Positions 37,655 to 46,655 of a stretch of DNA of 64,000 nt are shown here, in pieces. The translations under genes were made by a program, and so were the position numbers. Positions within the stretch are counted from its first letter, which is position 1, and each line of letters begins with the position of its first letter. Origin of the DNA: Sedimentimonas flavescens. Lineage in GTDB: Bacteria > Pseudomonadota > Alphaproteobacteria > Rhodobacterales > Rhodobacteraceae. Below the pieces are notes generated by a model. It ran no database searches and was not told the DNA's origin. It was given only the letters and a program-made list of their open reading frames with translations. The stretch is from NCBI RefSeq assembly GCF_019264375.1, contig NZ_JAHVAI010000001.1, positions 310,001 through 374,000 of the forward strand, read 5' to 3'.

Positions 37655-39064
37655 TTAGGCCTTCGCCCGCAAAACCGCGCCCGGATTGAGAATTCCGTTC
37701 GGGTCGAGCGCATCCTTGATCGCGCGCATCATCGCGAGCTTGGCAGGGTCCTCGTAGCGCTCCAGATCCTCGACCTTGAGGCGGCCCACGCCATGCTCGG
37801 CGCTGACCGAGCCGTCGAAGCCCTGCACCACCAGATCATGCACCGCGCGCTTCACCCCATCGCGCTGCGCGAGATAGTCGTCGCGCTGGCGGCCCTTGGC
37901 CGGGAAGACGTTGAAATGCAGGTTGCCGTCGCCGACATGGCCAAAACAGTTGATGCGGAAATCGCCCATCGCTGTCAGCCTGCCTTGCGCGGCGGCGATG
38001 AACTCCGGGATCGCGCTGACCGGGACCGAAATATCGTGGCTTGAGATCGCCCCGATCCGTCGGTTCGCCAGCGGAAGGCTTTCGCGCAATTCCCAAAGCG
38101 CGCTGCGTTGTGCCTCGGACTGGGCGACGACGGCGTCGAGCACCAGTTCCTCGGCGGCCTCGTAAAGCGCGCCGAAGGCCTCTTCCGCCTCCATGCCAGC
38201 GGGCAGGCCCAGTTCGATCAACACGCACCATTCGGGGTCTTGCGCGAAGGGCATCTGCACCTCGGGCCCGACCTCGCGCAGGAAGGCAAGCCCCTGCCCC
38301 GCGATCAGCTCGAACGCCGAAACGCAGCCCGCCATCTGACGCTGCGCGAGTTCCAGCAGGGCGACGGCGGCTTGCGGCGAGGGGACGGCGAACAGGGCCG
38401 TGCCCTCAACGGCCGGAGGTTCGAAGAGGCGCAGGCTGGCGGCGGTGATGACACCAAGCGAGCCCTCGGCGCCAACTATCAGATCGCGCAGATCATAGCC
38501 GGTATTGTCCTTGCGCAGCGCCTTGAGACCCGACCAGATCGTGCCATCGGCTAGCACGACCTCAAGCCCCAGACACAGTGCCCGCGCATTGCCGTAGCGC
38601 AGCACGTTCACGCCACCCGCGTTCGTCGCCAGACAGCCGCCGATCTGCGCGCTGCCCTGACTGGCCAGTCCCAAGGGGAAACGCCGCCCGGCCTCCTCGG
38701 CCCAGTCGCGCACCTGTTGCAGCGTGGCACCGGCCTCGACCTGCATCGCGTGACTGTCGATCTGGCGCAGCGCGGCCATCTTCTCAAGGCTCAGGATCAC
38801 GGGCAAGGGGCCGTCGGGCGCAATCTGGCCGCTGACCAAGCCCGTTCCGCCACCATAGGGCACCACGCCGACCCGCGCCGCGTTGCAGGCGCGCAGCACA
38901 GCCGAGACCTGCGCGGTATCGGCGGGCTTGACCAGCAGGCCACCCTGACCAAACCAGCGCCCGCGCGGCTCTTCCAGATAGCGCGGCTCGGGCGCGCCGA
39001 TCCACAGCCCCGGCACCGCCTGCGCAAGGCGTTCGGCGAAAGCGTCATCTGCGGCGTTCAGCAT
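37655..39064 (-). CDS. FAD-linked D-2-hydroxyacid dehydrogenase (GlcD/D2HGDH-like)
   Basis: FAD-dependent oxidoreductase (469 aa) of the VAO/PCMH superfamily, close to D-2-hydroxyglutarate and D-lactate dehydrogenases. The FAD domain shows VVPYGGGTGLVSGQ and GCLATNAGGVNVLRYGNAR, with LRKDNTGYDLRDLIVGAEGSLGVIT. The C-terminal cap holds FGHVGDGNLHFNV and VSAEHGVGRLK, the metal/substrate motifs. The next upstream gene on this strand is a GNAT acetyltransferase. D-2-hydroxyglutarate is a plausible but unproven substrate. Confidence 0.9.
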   Translation of the reverse strand: MLNAADDAFAERLAQAVPGLWIGAPEPRYLEEPRGRWFGQGGLLVKPADTAQVSAVLRACNAARVGVVPYGGGTGLVSGQIAPDGPLPVILSLEKMAALRQIDSHAMQVEAGATLQQVRDWAEEAGRRFPLGLASQGSAQIGGCLATNAGGVNVLRYGNARALCLGLEVVLADGTIWSGLKALRKDNTGYDLRDLIVGAEGSLGVITAASLRLFEPPAVEGTALFAVPSPQAAVALLELAQRQMAGCVSAFELIAGQGLAFLREVGPEVQMPFAQDPEWCVLIELGLPAGMEAEEAFGALYEAAEELVLDAVVAQSEAQRSALWELRESLPLANRRIGAISSHDISVPVSAIPEFIAAAQGRLTAMGDFRINCFGHVGDGNLHFNVFPAKGRQRDDYLAQRDGVKRAVHDLVVQGFDGSVSAEHGVGRLKVEDLERYEDPAKLAMMRAIKDALDPNGILNPGAVLRAKA

Positions 39065-39090
39065 CTTATCTTCCCCTTGCCGGGATGGCC

Positions 39091-39675
39091 CTAGCCCGCG
39101 TCGGTCCGTCCGCGCCGGTCGGCCCGCAGATTGGAGTAAAGCACATGGTTGCGCCAGCGTCCGTTGATCTGAAGATAGGCCTGCGCGACGCCTTCATATT
39201 TGAAGCCCGATTTCTCCAGCACCCCGCGCGAGGCCATGTTCTCGGGCAGGCAGGCGGCTTCAATCCGGCTCAGGTCGAGCGCGGTGAAGGCGTAATGCAC
39301 GACCGCGCGGATCGCCTCGCGCATGTAGCCCTGGCGGGCGTAACGCTCGCCCACCCAATAGCCAAGCGTGCCCGCCTGCGCCGGTCCGCGCCGGATACTG
39401 TCAAGCGTGATCGCACCCAGAACCCGCGCATCCTGACGCCGGATCAGAAAGAACGGCAGCGCGGTGCCCGCGGCCTCGGCCCGGGCGGACCAGTAGACGC
39501 GGTTGGTGAAGGCCTTGCGGCTGAGGTGATCCGAGGTCCAGGCGGGCTCCCATGGCATCAGGAAATCGCGGCTTTCCTCGCGCAAGAGCGCCCAGTCCCG
39601 GTAGTCGGAATGCATCGGCAGGCGGAGCGTCATCCGCTCCGTCTCGACCCGAGGCTTCCGACGCCGCCCCAGCAT
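39091..39675 (-). CDS. RimJ/RimL-type GNAT acetyltransferase
   Basis: Predicted protein N-terminal alanine acetyltransferase (194 aa). It has LGYWVGERYARQGYMREAIRAVVHYAF (acetyl-CoA-binding) and IEAACLPENMASRGVLEKSGFKYEG, the RimJ signature. It overlaps the end of the M16 peptidase gene by one base (TGATG) and belongs to the thrC-M16-rimJ string that follows the cytochrome oxidase genes in Rhodobacterales. Confidence 0.9.
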   Translation of the reverse strand: MLGRRRKPRVETERMTLRLPMHSDYRDWALLREESRDFLMPWEPAWTSDHLSRKAFTNRVYWSARAEAAGTALPFFLIRRQDARVLGAITLDSIRRGPAQAGTLGYWVGERYARQGYMREAIRAVVHYAFTALDLSRIEAACLPENMASRGVLEKSGFKYEGVAQAYLQINGRWRNHVLYSNLRADRRGRTDAG

Positions 39676-40934
39676 CAGGCGGCAAGCCTTGCGCGCAGAT
39701 CGGCCAGATGCGGCGCCCCGGCGACCGGTCCGTAAACCGCCATCGCCGCGCGCCCCGAGGCGGCGAGCCGCCCGGCATATTCGCGCACCGCCTCGCGGGT
39801 GACCGCGTCAATCCGGGCCGAAACCTCTTCCAACCCCGGCACCCGACCATAGATCGCAAGGTTGCGCGCCATGCGCTCGGCCCTGCTCGAGGCGCTTTCG
39901 AGCCCCATGAGCATCCCCGCCTTCATCTGTACCCGCGCCCGCGCCACCTCGGCCTCGGACATATCCTCGGCCGCGCGGCGCAGCTCCTCGACGGTCAGGT
40001 CGGCCAGCGCGCCGATCTCTTCCTCAGACGTGCCCGCGTAGATCGTGATCATGCCGGTGTCGTCATAGGCCCCGGCCTGCGCGAAGATCGAATAGCACAG
40101 GCCACGCTCTTCGCGGATCTTCTGGAACAGACGCGAGGACATGCCGCCGCCAAGCGCGGTCGAATAGACCTGCGCGGTGTAGAGATCAGGGCTGCGGTAG
40201 CCTGGCCCCTCGAAGGCCAGCGTGAAATGCACCTGCTCAAGGTCCTTGACCTCGCGCCGCTCCTGCCCGGCCCAAAGCGCAGGCTGGATTGAGGGCGCGC
40301 CCACCGGGCGCAGGCCGCCAAAGACCGCTTCGGCCTGACGCACGATGGCCTCGTGATCGACATCGCCCGCCGCCGACAGGATCATCTGGTCGGGGCCGTA
40401 ATGCTCGGCCACGAAGCCTGCGAGATCGGGCTTGCCGAAGCTTGAGACCCGTTCAGCCGGGCCAAGGATCGTGCGGCCGATGGCCTGATCCGGGTAGGCC
40501 GCCTCTTGCAGCCAGTCGAAGATGATGTCGTCGGGCGTGTCCAGCGCCTGACCGATTTCCTGCAAGATCACGTGGCGCTCGACCTCGATCTCGCGCTGAT
40601 CGAAGACCGGGTTCAGCACGATGTCGGAAATCACGTCGAGCGCAAGGGTCACATCAGCCCCCAGAACGCGGGCGTAATAGGCCGTCATCTCACGCGAAGT
40701 ATAGGCGTTGATATAGCCGCCCACGTCCTCGATCGCCTCGGCGATCTGCAGGGCATTGCGCGTCTTGGTGCCCTTGAAGGCCATGTGCTCAAGGAAATGC
40801 GCGATACCGTTCTGCTCGGGGCGTTCGTGCCGCCCGCCTGCCGTGACCCAGATGCCGATGGTGGCCGAGGCCAGCCCCGGCATCCGCTCGGTGACGATGC
40901 GCAGCCCGTTCGACAGCGTCGTGGTTTGAATCAC
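39675..40934 (-). CDS. M16 family zinc peptidase
   Basis: Processing-peptidase-like metalloprotease (419 aa) of the mitochondrial MPP-beta type. The inverted zinc motif HFLEH is at residues 46-50, and the third metal glutamate lies in the EVERHVILQE stretch. The second half is GGGMSSRLFQKIREERGLCYSIFA. The start is a GTG overlapping the thrC stop (GTGA), so translation is coupled. Predicted cytoplasmic or peripheral; natural substrates unknown. Confidence 0.93.
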   Translation of the reverse strand: MIQTTTLSNGLRIVTERMPGLASATIGIWVTAGGRHERPEQNGIAHFLEHMAFKGTKTRNALQIAEAIEDVGGYINAYTSREMTAYYARVLGADVTLALDVISDIVLNPVFDQREIEVERHVILQEIGQALDTPDDIIFDWLQEAAYPDQAIGRTILGPAERVSSFGKPDLAGFVAEHYGPDQMILSAAGDVDHEAIVRQAEAVFGGLRPVGAPSIQPALWAGQERREVKDLEQVHFTLAFEGPGYRSPDLYTAQVYSTALGGGMSSRLFQKIREERGLCYSIFAQAGAYDDTGMITIYAGTSEEEIGALADLTVEELRRAAEDMSEAEVARARVQMKAGMLMGLESASSRAERMARNLAIYGRVPGLEEVSARIDAVTREAVREYAGRLAASGRAAMAVYGPVAGAPHLADLRARLAA

Positions 40935-42322
40935 TTGCGGCGCCTTTCCTGGATCAGCGCCTCAAGCGCGGCAAGATCGTTGGGCACGCGGGTCACGCGC
41001 TCGGGGCGCTCGAACAGATCGGCCATGCGCGGCGGCAGGCCGGGGCGAATGCCGGTGGCGGCCTCGACCGCATCGGGGAACTTGGCCGGATGCGCGGTGG
41101 CCAGCGTCACCATCGGCACCGGCGCCGCGACATGGGCCGCACCCACGCGCACACCGACCGCCGAATGCGGGCACAGAAGCTCGCCCGAACGCTTGAGTTC
41201 CTCGGTGATGGTCTGCGAGGTCTCTTCCTCGGATACACGGCCCGAGACATAGGTTTCGCGCAGCGCCTGCAACGCGCCCTGTCTGACGGCGAAACCGCCC
41301 TTTGTCTTCAGCTCATCCATCAGCTGCGCCACGGCGGCCCCGTCCTTGCCATAGGCCCAGAACAGCGCGCGCTCGAAGTTCGACGAGATCTGAATGTCCA
41401 TCGACGGGCTGATCGAGGGCTTCACCCCGTCCATCTCATAGCGGCCCGTGGTCAGGCAGCGGTGCAGGATGTCGTTCTGGTTGGTGGCGATCACCAGTTG
41501 CTCGATCGGCAGGCCCATCTCTTTGGCGATGAAGCTCGCGAAGATGTCGCCGAAATTGCCGGTCGGCACGGTGAACGAGACCTTGCGATGCGGCGCACCC
41601 ACCGCCGTGGCGGCGGTGAAGTAATAGACAACCTGCGCCAGAACCCGCGCCCAGTTGATCGAGTTCACACCCGCCAGACCGACCTCATCGCGGAAGTCGA
41701 AGTGATTGAACATGTCCTTGAGGCGGTTCTGACAATCGTCGAACGTGCCATCAAGCGCCAGCGCGTGGACGTTTTCCTCGGCGGGCGTCGTCATCTGACG
41801 GCGCTGCACCTCAGAGACGCGGCCATGCGGGAAGAGGATGAACACATCGACATTGTCGAGGCCGCGGAACGCCTCGATCGCGGCCGAGCCGGTATCGCCC
41901 GAGGTCGCGCCGACGATGGTGATCCGCTTGCCTTCCTTCGCCAGAGCCAGCTGGAACAGCTGGCCGATGATCTGCATGGCGAAGTCTTTGAAGGCCAGCG
42001 TCGGGCCGTGAAACAGCTCTAGCAGGAAATGCCCGGTATCGAGCTGCACCAGAGGCGCACGCGCCACATGGCCAAAGCCCGCATAGGCGCGCGCGATGGC
42101 GCCGCGCAGCTCTTCCTCGGTGAAGGTCTCGCCCACGAAGGGGAACATCACGCGGAAGGCGACCTCTTCATAGGGCAGACCGGCCAGCGCCGCGATTTCC
42201 TCGGCCGTGAAGCTCGGGATGGTTTGCGGAACATAGAGGCCACCGTCGCGGGCAAGCCCGGTCAGCATCGCCTCTCCGAAGGTCAGCACGGGGGCCTGCC
42301 CCCGGGTCGAGATATAGCGCAT
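40931..42322 (-). CDS. thrC: threonine synthase
   Basis: PLP enzyme making threonine from O-phosphohomoserine (463 aa). The N-terminus MRYISTRGQAPVLTFGEAM is typical, and Lys112 in LAFKDFAMQ is the cofactor lysine. The stretches TIVGATSGDTGSAAIEAF and VPTGNFGDIFASFIAKEMG are conserved. It lies 9 bp after surf1, so it appears to be driven by the cytochrome oxidase operon, a Rhodobacterales arrangement. Confidence 0.96.
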   Translation of the reverse strand: MRYISTRGQAPVLTFGEAMLTGLARDGGLYVPQTIPSFTAEEIAALAGLPYEEVAFRVMFPFVGETFTEEELRGAIARAYAGFGHVARAPLVQLDTGHFLLELFHGPTLAFKDFAMQIIGQLFQLALAKEGKRITIVGATSGDTGSAAIEAFRGLDNVDVFILFPHGRVSEVQRRQMTTPAEENVHALALDGTFDDCQNRLKDMFNHFDFRDEVGLAGVNSINWARVLAQVVYYFTAATAVGAPHRKVSFTVPTGNFGDIFASFIAKEMGLPIEQLVIATNQNDILHRCLTTGRYEMDGVKPSISPSMDIQISSNFERALFWAYGKDGAAVAQLMDELKTKGGFAVRQGALQALRETYVSGRVSEEETSQTITEELKRSGELLCPHSAVGVRVGAAHVAAPVPMVTLATAHPAKFPDAVEAATGIRPGLPPRMADLFERPERVTRVPNDLAALEALIQERRRK

Positions 42323-42331
42323 GGGTCTTCC

Positions 42332-43009
42332 TCAGATCTGTTGCCGCCTGATACGCCACATCAGGAACGCTGTCATCCCCGCCCAGACAAGAGCGAGCGA
42401 AAACCACGTGATCGCGTAGTTCAGATGGTCATTCGGAATGCCGCTGATGGTGATGGCGCGGGGCTCAACACCCTGCATATCGCCCTCGAGGGCCGAGGCC
42501 ACGACCATGATCGGCTCGGTGCCAAGCGCAGCGGCCATGGCGGGCACGTCGCGGGCAAACCAGATACCGGTCTTGGCGTCGGGTGCCGGGGTGTAGCTGT
42601 CGGTCTCGGTGGGCCAGTGCAGGTTGCCGGTGACGATCAGCGCGGTGGGCGGGCGGGCCGCATCGCGCCCCTCTTCACGGATGAACCCGCGATCAAGCAG
42701 CACCCGCCGCCCCTCTCCGGTTTCGAAGGCGGCGATCACCTCATAGCCGGCGCCGACGCCCTTCTGCCCCGAGAGCACGAGGATCTCTTGCCCCGTCGTG
42801 CCGCCCGCCATCTGCACGGGTTGGTATTTCAGCGGCTCGCTCGGGGTGCCTGACGCGGGCAGCTCCTGCGAGGCGCCCGCGATCTGCGCCTCGATCTGCG
42901 CCAGTTTGGTCTCTTTCCACTCCAGCCGCCGCAATTGCCAGAAGCCGAGACTCAGCAGGATTGCGCAGCCACCAAGGCCAAGGATCAGCGGGAAGATGTA
43001 GCGTTTCAT
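42332..43009 (-). CDS. surf1: SURF1-like cytochrome oxidase assembly protein
   Basis: Inner-membrane assembly factor for the aa3-type oxidase (225 aa), assisting heme a insertion. Two helices flank the periplasmic domain: FPLILGLGGCAILLSLGFWQLRRLEWK at the N-terminus and NYAITWFSLALVWAGMTAFL at the end. The SURF1 signatures FWQLRRLEWK and VLLDRGFI are present. It follows coxC after an intra-operon terminator-like hairpin. GAGG lies before the ATG. Confidence 0.92.
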   Translation of the reverse strand: MKRYIFPLILGLGGCAILLSLGFWQLRRLEWKETKLAQIEAQIAGASQELPASGTPSEPLKYQPVQMAGGTTGQEILVLSGQKGVGAGYEVIAAFETGEGRRVLLDRGFIREEGRDAARPPTALIVTGNLHWPTETDSYTPAPDAKTGIWFARDVPAMAAALGTEPIMVVASALEGDMQGVEPRAITISGIPNDHLNYAITWFSLALVWAGMTAFLMWRIRRQQI

Positions 43010-43020
43010 CGGAGCCTCAA

Positions 43021-43050
43021 GAAAACGGCGCGAGGGTCGCCCCCCGCGCC
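43021..43050 (-). terminator. terminator-like hairpin between coxC and surf1
   Basis: In the leftward sense, a fully paired ten-base stem GGCGCGGGGG / CCCTCGCGCC with one G-T pair and a GCGA loop, followed by GTTTTC. It is about 29 bp after the coxC stop. It probably lowers expression of surf1, thrC and downstream genes relative to the oxidase subunits. Confidence 0.72.
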
Positions 43051-43078
43051 GAGCGCGTTTCCTGTCGCGCGAGGGGGC

Positions 43079-43885
43079 TTATGCAGCGCCCCACAGATAG
43101 ATCGTAGCGAAGAGGAAAAGCCAGACCACATCGACAAAGTGCCAGTACCAGGCGGCGGCCTCAAAGCCGACATGCTCGCTCGGGGTGAAGTGGCCCTTGT
43201 TGAGGCGCAGCAGGCAGACCAGCAGGAAGATCGTGCCGATGATCACATGCGCACCATGGAAGCCGGTCGCCATGAAGAAGTTGTCCCAGAAGATCGAGCC
43301 GGTGCCGATCGCCTGCTGAGCGTGGCTGTATTCAAAGGCCTGCAGCAGGGTGAAGATGAAGCCCAGGATCACGGTCAGCGTCAGACCGATCTTGGCGTCC
43401 TTGCGGTTATTGTCATGCACCAGCGCATGGTGCGCCCAGGTCAGCGTGACACCCGACAAAAGCAGGATCACCGTGTTGATCAGCGGCAGGCTCCAGGGAT
43501 CGAAGGGCACGGTGCCGGCGGGCGGCCAGACACCATCCACCGCCGGATATTCCGGCCCGAGCGGATACATGGCATTCTTGATGAAGCTCCAGAACCAGGC
43601 GACGAAGAACATCACCTCGGACATGATGAACAGGATGAAGCCGTAGCGCAGGCCAATACGGATGACCGGCGTGTGCTCCTGGTTTTCGCCTTCGCGCACG
43701 ACATCCGCCCACCAGCCGTACATGCAGTAAAGCACCATCAGCAGGCCCGCGACGAAGATGAAGGGCGTGACTTTCTGCATCCACATCACCGCCCCGAAGA
43801 GCATGATGAAGGCACCAAGCGCGCTCAGCAGCGGCCAGATCGAAGGGGGCAGGATGTGATAATCGTGGTTCTTTGCATGCGCCAT
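43079..43885 (-). CDS. ctaE: cytochrome c oxidase subunit III
   Basis: Integral membrane subunit III (268 aa, seven helices) of the aa3-type oxidase. It begins [21 protein letters not shown] and has [14 protein letters not shown], the carboxylate of helix III, and [14 protein letters not shown]. It ends [13 protein letters not shown]. It lies after ctaG in the standard ctaC-ctaB-ctaG-ctaE order and contacts subunit I, whose gene is not in this window. Confidence 0.97.
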   Translation of the reverse strand: MAHAKNHDYHILPPSIWPLLSALGAFIMLFGAVMWMQKVTPFIFVAGLLMVLYCMYGWWADVVREGENQEHTPVIRIGLRYGFILFIMSEVMFFVAWFWSFIKNAMYPLGPEYPAVDGVWPPAGTVPFDPWSLPLINTVILLLSGVTLTWAHHALVHDNNRKDAKIGLTLTVILGFIFTLLQAFEYSHAQQAIGTGSIFWDNFFMATGFHGAHVIIGTIFLLVCLLRLNKGHFTPSEHVGFEAAAWYWHFVDVVWLFLFATIYLWGAA

Positions 43886-43904
43886 GGGTGTCGTCCTGTC
43901 GGCC

Positions 43905-44483
43905 TCAGTTTACGGGGAGCTTCGCTGCGGGCGCGGCTGCGGCCTGCTGCGAAGGCAGATCTGTTTCGTAGAAAGTGTAGGAAAGCGTGATCGAGTGGAT
44001 GCGGCTGGCGTCCGGATCATCGACGATCTCGGGATCGACGAAGAAGGAAACCGGCATCTCGACGCGCTCGCCGGGCTGCAACACCTGTTCGGTGAAGCAG
44101 AAGCACTGGATCTTGTCGAAGTAGTAGCCCGCCAGGTCGGGGGCCACGTTATAGGCGGCGGTGCCCGCGATGACGCGGTCGGTCGGGTTATAGGCCTCGT
44201 AATAGGCCAGGCCCGTTTCGCCGATGCGCAACGTCATGGTGTTCTGCATCGGACGGAATACCCAATCCATGCCCTTGCCGACATTGGCGTCGAAGCGCAC
44301 CTCGACGGTGCGATCAAGGATGACATCCGACGCCGCCTCGGCGGTATTCGTGGTGCCGCCATAGCCAGTGGTGCGGCAAAACCAGCTGTAGAACGGCACG
44401 GCCGCCCATGCCAATGCGCCCATGACGACAACGACGGCCAGAAGCCGACGCATCATCCGGGTATTGGCGGCGGCTGCGCTCAT
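43905..44483 (-). CDS. ctaG: cytochrome c oxidase assembly protein CtaG/Cox11
   Basis: Copper chaperone that delivers Cu to CuB of subunit I (192 aa). One N-terminal helix (about 8-30, [28 protein letters not shown]) is followed by a periplasmic domain. The copper motif is [16 protein letters not shown] (CxC). It overlaps the preceding small ORF by 4 bp. Confidence 0.96.
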   Translation of the reverse strand: MSAAAANTRMMRRLLAVVVVMGALAWAAVPFYSWFCRTTGYGGTTNTAEAASDVILDRTVEVRFDANVGKGMDWVFRPMQNTMTLRIGETGLAYYEAYNPTDRVIAGTAAYNVAPDLAGYYFDKIQCFCFTEQVLQPGERVEMPVSFFVDPEIVDDPDASRIHSITLSYTFYETDLPSQQAAAAPAAKLPVN

Positions 44484-44677
44484 TGCTTGGCCTCCGGGGC
44501 AACCGGAAGCACCGAGGCGCGCGGCTGGTGATCGTAGGCTTCCATCATGCCGCCACGGTTGACCTTGACCACCGTCAGCCCGAAGACCAGCACGACGAAG
44601 GCCAGCAGCACGGCACCAAGCCCGAGGTTGCGCGAGAAGCGGCGCTGATGCAGCTCATGCGTTTGCGTGATCGGCAT
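44480..44677 (-). CDS. small single-helix protein of the cytochrome oxidase operon
   Basis: A 65-aa protein with one central helix (about 19-40, [22 protein letters not shown]) and short polar ends. It is of the type found between ctaB and ctaG in alphaproteobacteria and often called a CoxF or assembly-linked small protein. It overlaps the ctaB stop by TAATG and the ctaG start by 4 bp, so translation is coupled. Function is unproven. Confidence 0.88.
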   Translation of the reverse strand: MPITQTHELHQRRFSRNLGLGAVLLAFVVLVFGLTVVKVNRGGMMEAYDHQPRASVLPVAPEAKQ

Positions 44678-45609
44678 TACCAGCCCCCCATCCCGAAGAT
44701 GCCTAGCCCCTTCTCGACCAGCAGGGCCGAGAAATGGCCAAACAGGTAGAGCAGCGAGAAATAGAAGTAGCGCTTTTCCGCGCTGTATTTTTCCGCCAGC
44801 GCCACGTCTTCGTCGCGCCGCCACAAACGCCAGGCACCGCGGATGAACAGCGCGTTCAGCACCAGCGATGCGGCCAGATAGACCGGCCCGCCGATCGAGG
44901 TGAAGGCCGCGCCAACCGCGACCGGCGCAAGGATCAGCGCATAGATCAGGATCTGCGTGCGCGTCGCGCGGCGGCCATGCGTCACGGTCAGCATCGGCAC
45001 GCCCGCGTTCGAGTAGTCATCCTTCATGAACAGCGCCAGCGACCAGAAATGCGGCGGGGTCCAGAGGAAGATGATCATGAACATCGCGACGGATTCGAGG
45101 CTGATGCCCCCCGTCGCCACGGCCCAGCCGATCATCGGCGGGAAGGCACCGGCTGCACCGCCGATAACGATGTTCTGCGGCGTGCGGCGCTTGAGCCAGA
45201 CGGTATAGACCATAACGTAGAAGAAGATGGTGAAGGCCAGGAAGGCCCCCGCGAAGATGTTCGAGGCCAGCGCCAGCATCACGCAGGAAATCCCCGCCAG
45301 CGCCAGGCCGAAGCCAAGCGCCTCGCCCTCGCTAACGCGCCCCGCCGGGATCGGACGGTTTGCGGTGCGACGCATGAGGCGGTCGATATCGGCGTCATAC
45401 CACATGTTCAGCGCGCCCGAGGCGCCGCCGCCAAGGGCGATGAACAGGATCGCGGTGAAGGCCACGAAGGGATGCACCGGCATCGGCGCCACCACCAGCC
45501 CCACAAAGGCGGTGAAGACGACGAGCGACATCACGCGCGGCTTCAGCAGGGCGACGAAATCGCCGAACTGAGCCTCACCGGAGCGGTCGATATAAGAGAT
45601 GTCGCTCAT
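44677..45609 (-). CDS. ctaB: protoheme IX farnesyltransferase (heme O synthase)
   Basis: UbiA-type prenyltransferase (310 aa) that adds farnesyl to heme b, the first step to heme a. It has [18 protein letters not shown], the polyprenyl-diphosphate site [19 protein letters not shown] and [17 protein letters not shown]. The last helices end with [16 protein letters not shown]. It lies 10 bp after ctaC and overlaps the small protein gene. Confidence 0.97.
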   Translation of the reverse strand: MSDISYIDRSGEAQFGDFVALLKPRVMSLVVFTAFVGLVVAPMPVHPFVAFTAILFIALGGGASGALNMWYDADIDRLMRRTANRPIPAGRVSEGEALGFGLALAGISCVMLALASNIFAGAFLAFTIFFYVMVYTVWLKRRTPQNIVIGGAAGAFPPMIGWAVATGGISLESVAMFMIIFLWTPPHFWSLALFMKDDYSNAGVPMLTVTHGRRATRTQILIYALILAPVAVGAAFTSIGGPVYLAASLVLNALFIRGAWRLWRRDEDVALAEKYSAEKRYFYFSLLYLFGHFSALLVEKGLGIFGMGGW

Positions 45610-45619
45610 CTGTTCCGCC

Positions 45620-46486
45620 TCAGTTCGAAGCGACTTTCACCGGCGAGTCGGTCTCGACCGCGGCGAAACCGTTCTTGGCGCGCTCAAGCCACTGAGCATA
45701 GACCTCATCCGAGACGACCTTCACGACGATCGGCATGTAGGAATGGGCCTGGCCGCACAGTTCCGAGCACTGGCCGAAATAGACGCCTTCCTTGTCGGCA
45801 TTGAACCAGAGCTGCGCGATGCGCCCCGGAACAGCGTCCTGCTTGACGGCAAAGGCGGGCATCGCCCAGCTGTGGATCACGTCGGCACCGGTGACCTGCA
45901 TCACGATGGTCTTGCCCTTCGGCACGACCACGGCATTGTCGGTCGCCAGCAGATACTCGTCCTCGGCATAGCCATGGGTGGCAAGGTCTTCCTTGGCCAG
46001 CATCAGCGCGTCGAAGGCCACGCCCTCGTCGGGATACTCATAGCCCCAGTACCACTGGTAGCCGGTGACCTTGATGGTGATGTCGGCGGCCGGGATCTCT
46101 TGCTGTTTCCACAGCGTCGGCAGCGAGAACGCGCCCACGACCACGAGAATGACGATCGGCACCAGCGTCCAGGTGACCTCGAGCGGCGTGTTGTGGGTAA
46201 AGCGCGCCGGCTTGGGATTGGCACGCTGGTTGAAGCGCAGCATCGCGTAGATGAGCAGCGCGAAGACGAACAGGGTGACCACGGTAATGATCGCCAGAAG
46301 CATCCCATCGAGCCACTGCTGATCATGCGCCAGTTCGGACGCGGCGGGCTGGAAGCCAAGCCCCATGTCCTTCGGCTTGCCGATGACCGGCAGCCCCGTG
46401 ATCATATCCTGCGCGTAAACCTGCCCGGCCACCATGGCCGAAGTGATAGATGCCGCGAAACCGCGGCGGATGGACGCAAAGCGCAT
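45620..46486 (-). CDS. ctaC: cytochrome c oxidase subunit II
   Basis: CuA-bearing subunit II (288 aa) taking electrons from cytochrome c. The N-terminal signal sequence [18 protein letters not shown] ends near VYAQ, and two helices follow (about 60-82 and 103-125). The CuA motif is [16 protein letters not shown] (two Cys, His, Met), with the earlier ligand in [13 protein letters not shown]. The tryptophan-rich [11 protein letters not shown] for cytochrome c binding is present. First gene of the leftward oxidase operon and divergent from tldD. The ATG used has GAGGGAG upstream; ten codons of in-frame sequence before it look non-coding. Confidence 0.97.
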   Translation of the reverse strand: MRFASIRRGFAASITSAMVAGQVYAQDMITGLPVIGKPKDMGLGFQPAASELAHDQQWLDGMLLAIITVVTLFVFALLIYAMLRFNQRANPKPARFTHNTPLEVTWTLVPIVILVVVGAFSLPTLWKQQEIPAADITIKVTGYQWYWGYEYPDEGVAFDALMLAKEDLATHGYAEDEYLLATDNAVVVPKGKTIVMQVTGADVIHSWAMPAFAVKQDAVPGRIAQLWFNADKEGVYFGQCSELCGQAHSYMPIVVKVVSDEVYAQWLERAKNGFAAVETDSPVKVASN

Positions 46487-46655
46487 ACGAATTTTATCTC
46501 CCTCTTGCGGCTCTCCCTGCCGCTTGCACAAAACCGATGCTTCCCTTCACCGGCTCGCGCTGTATGTATCCAACAGATACATATTCATTTCGCCCCGGCA
46601 AGAAAAAGGTGCGACAAGCTGTCGCTTTTCCTTGATCTTACGAAAGGAACGCCAC

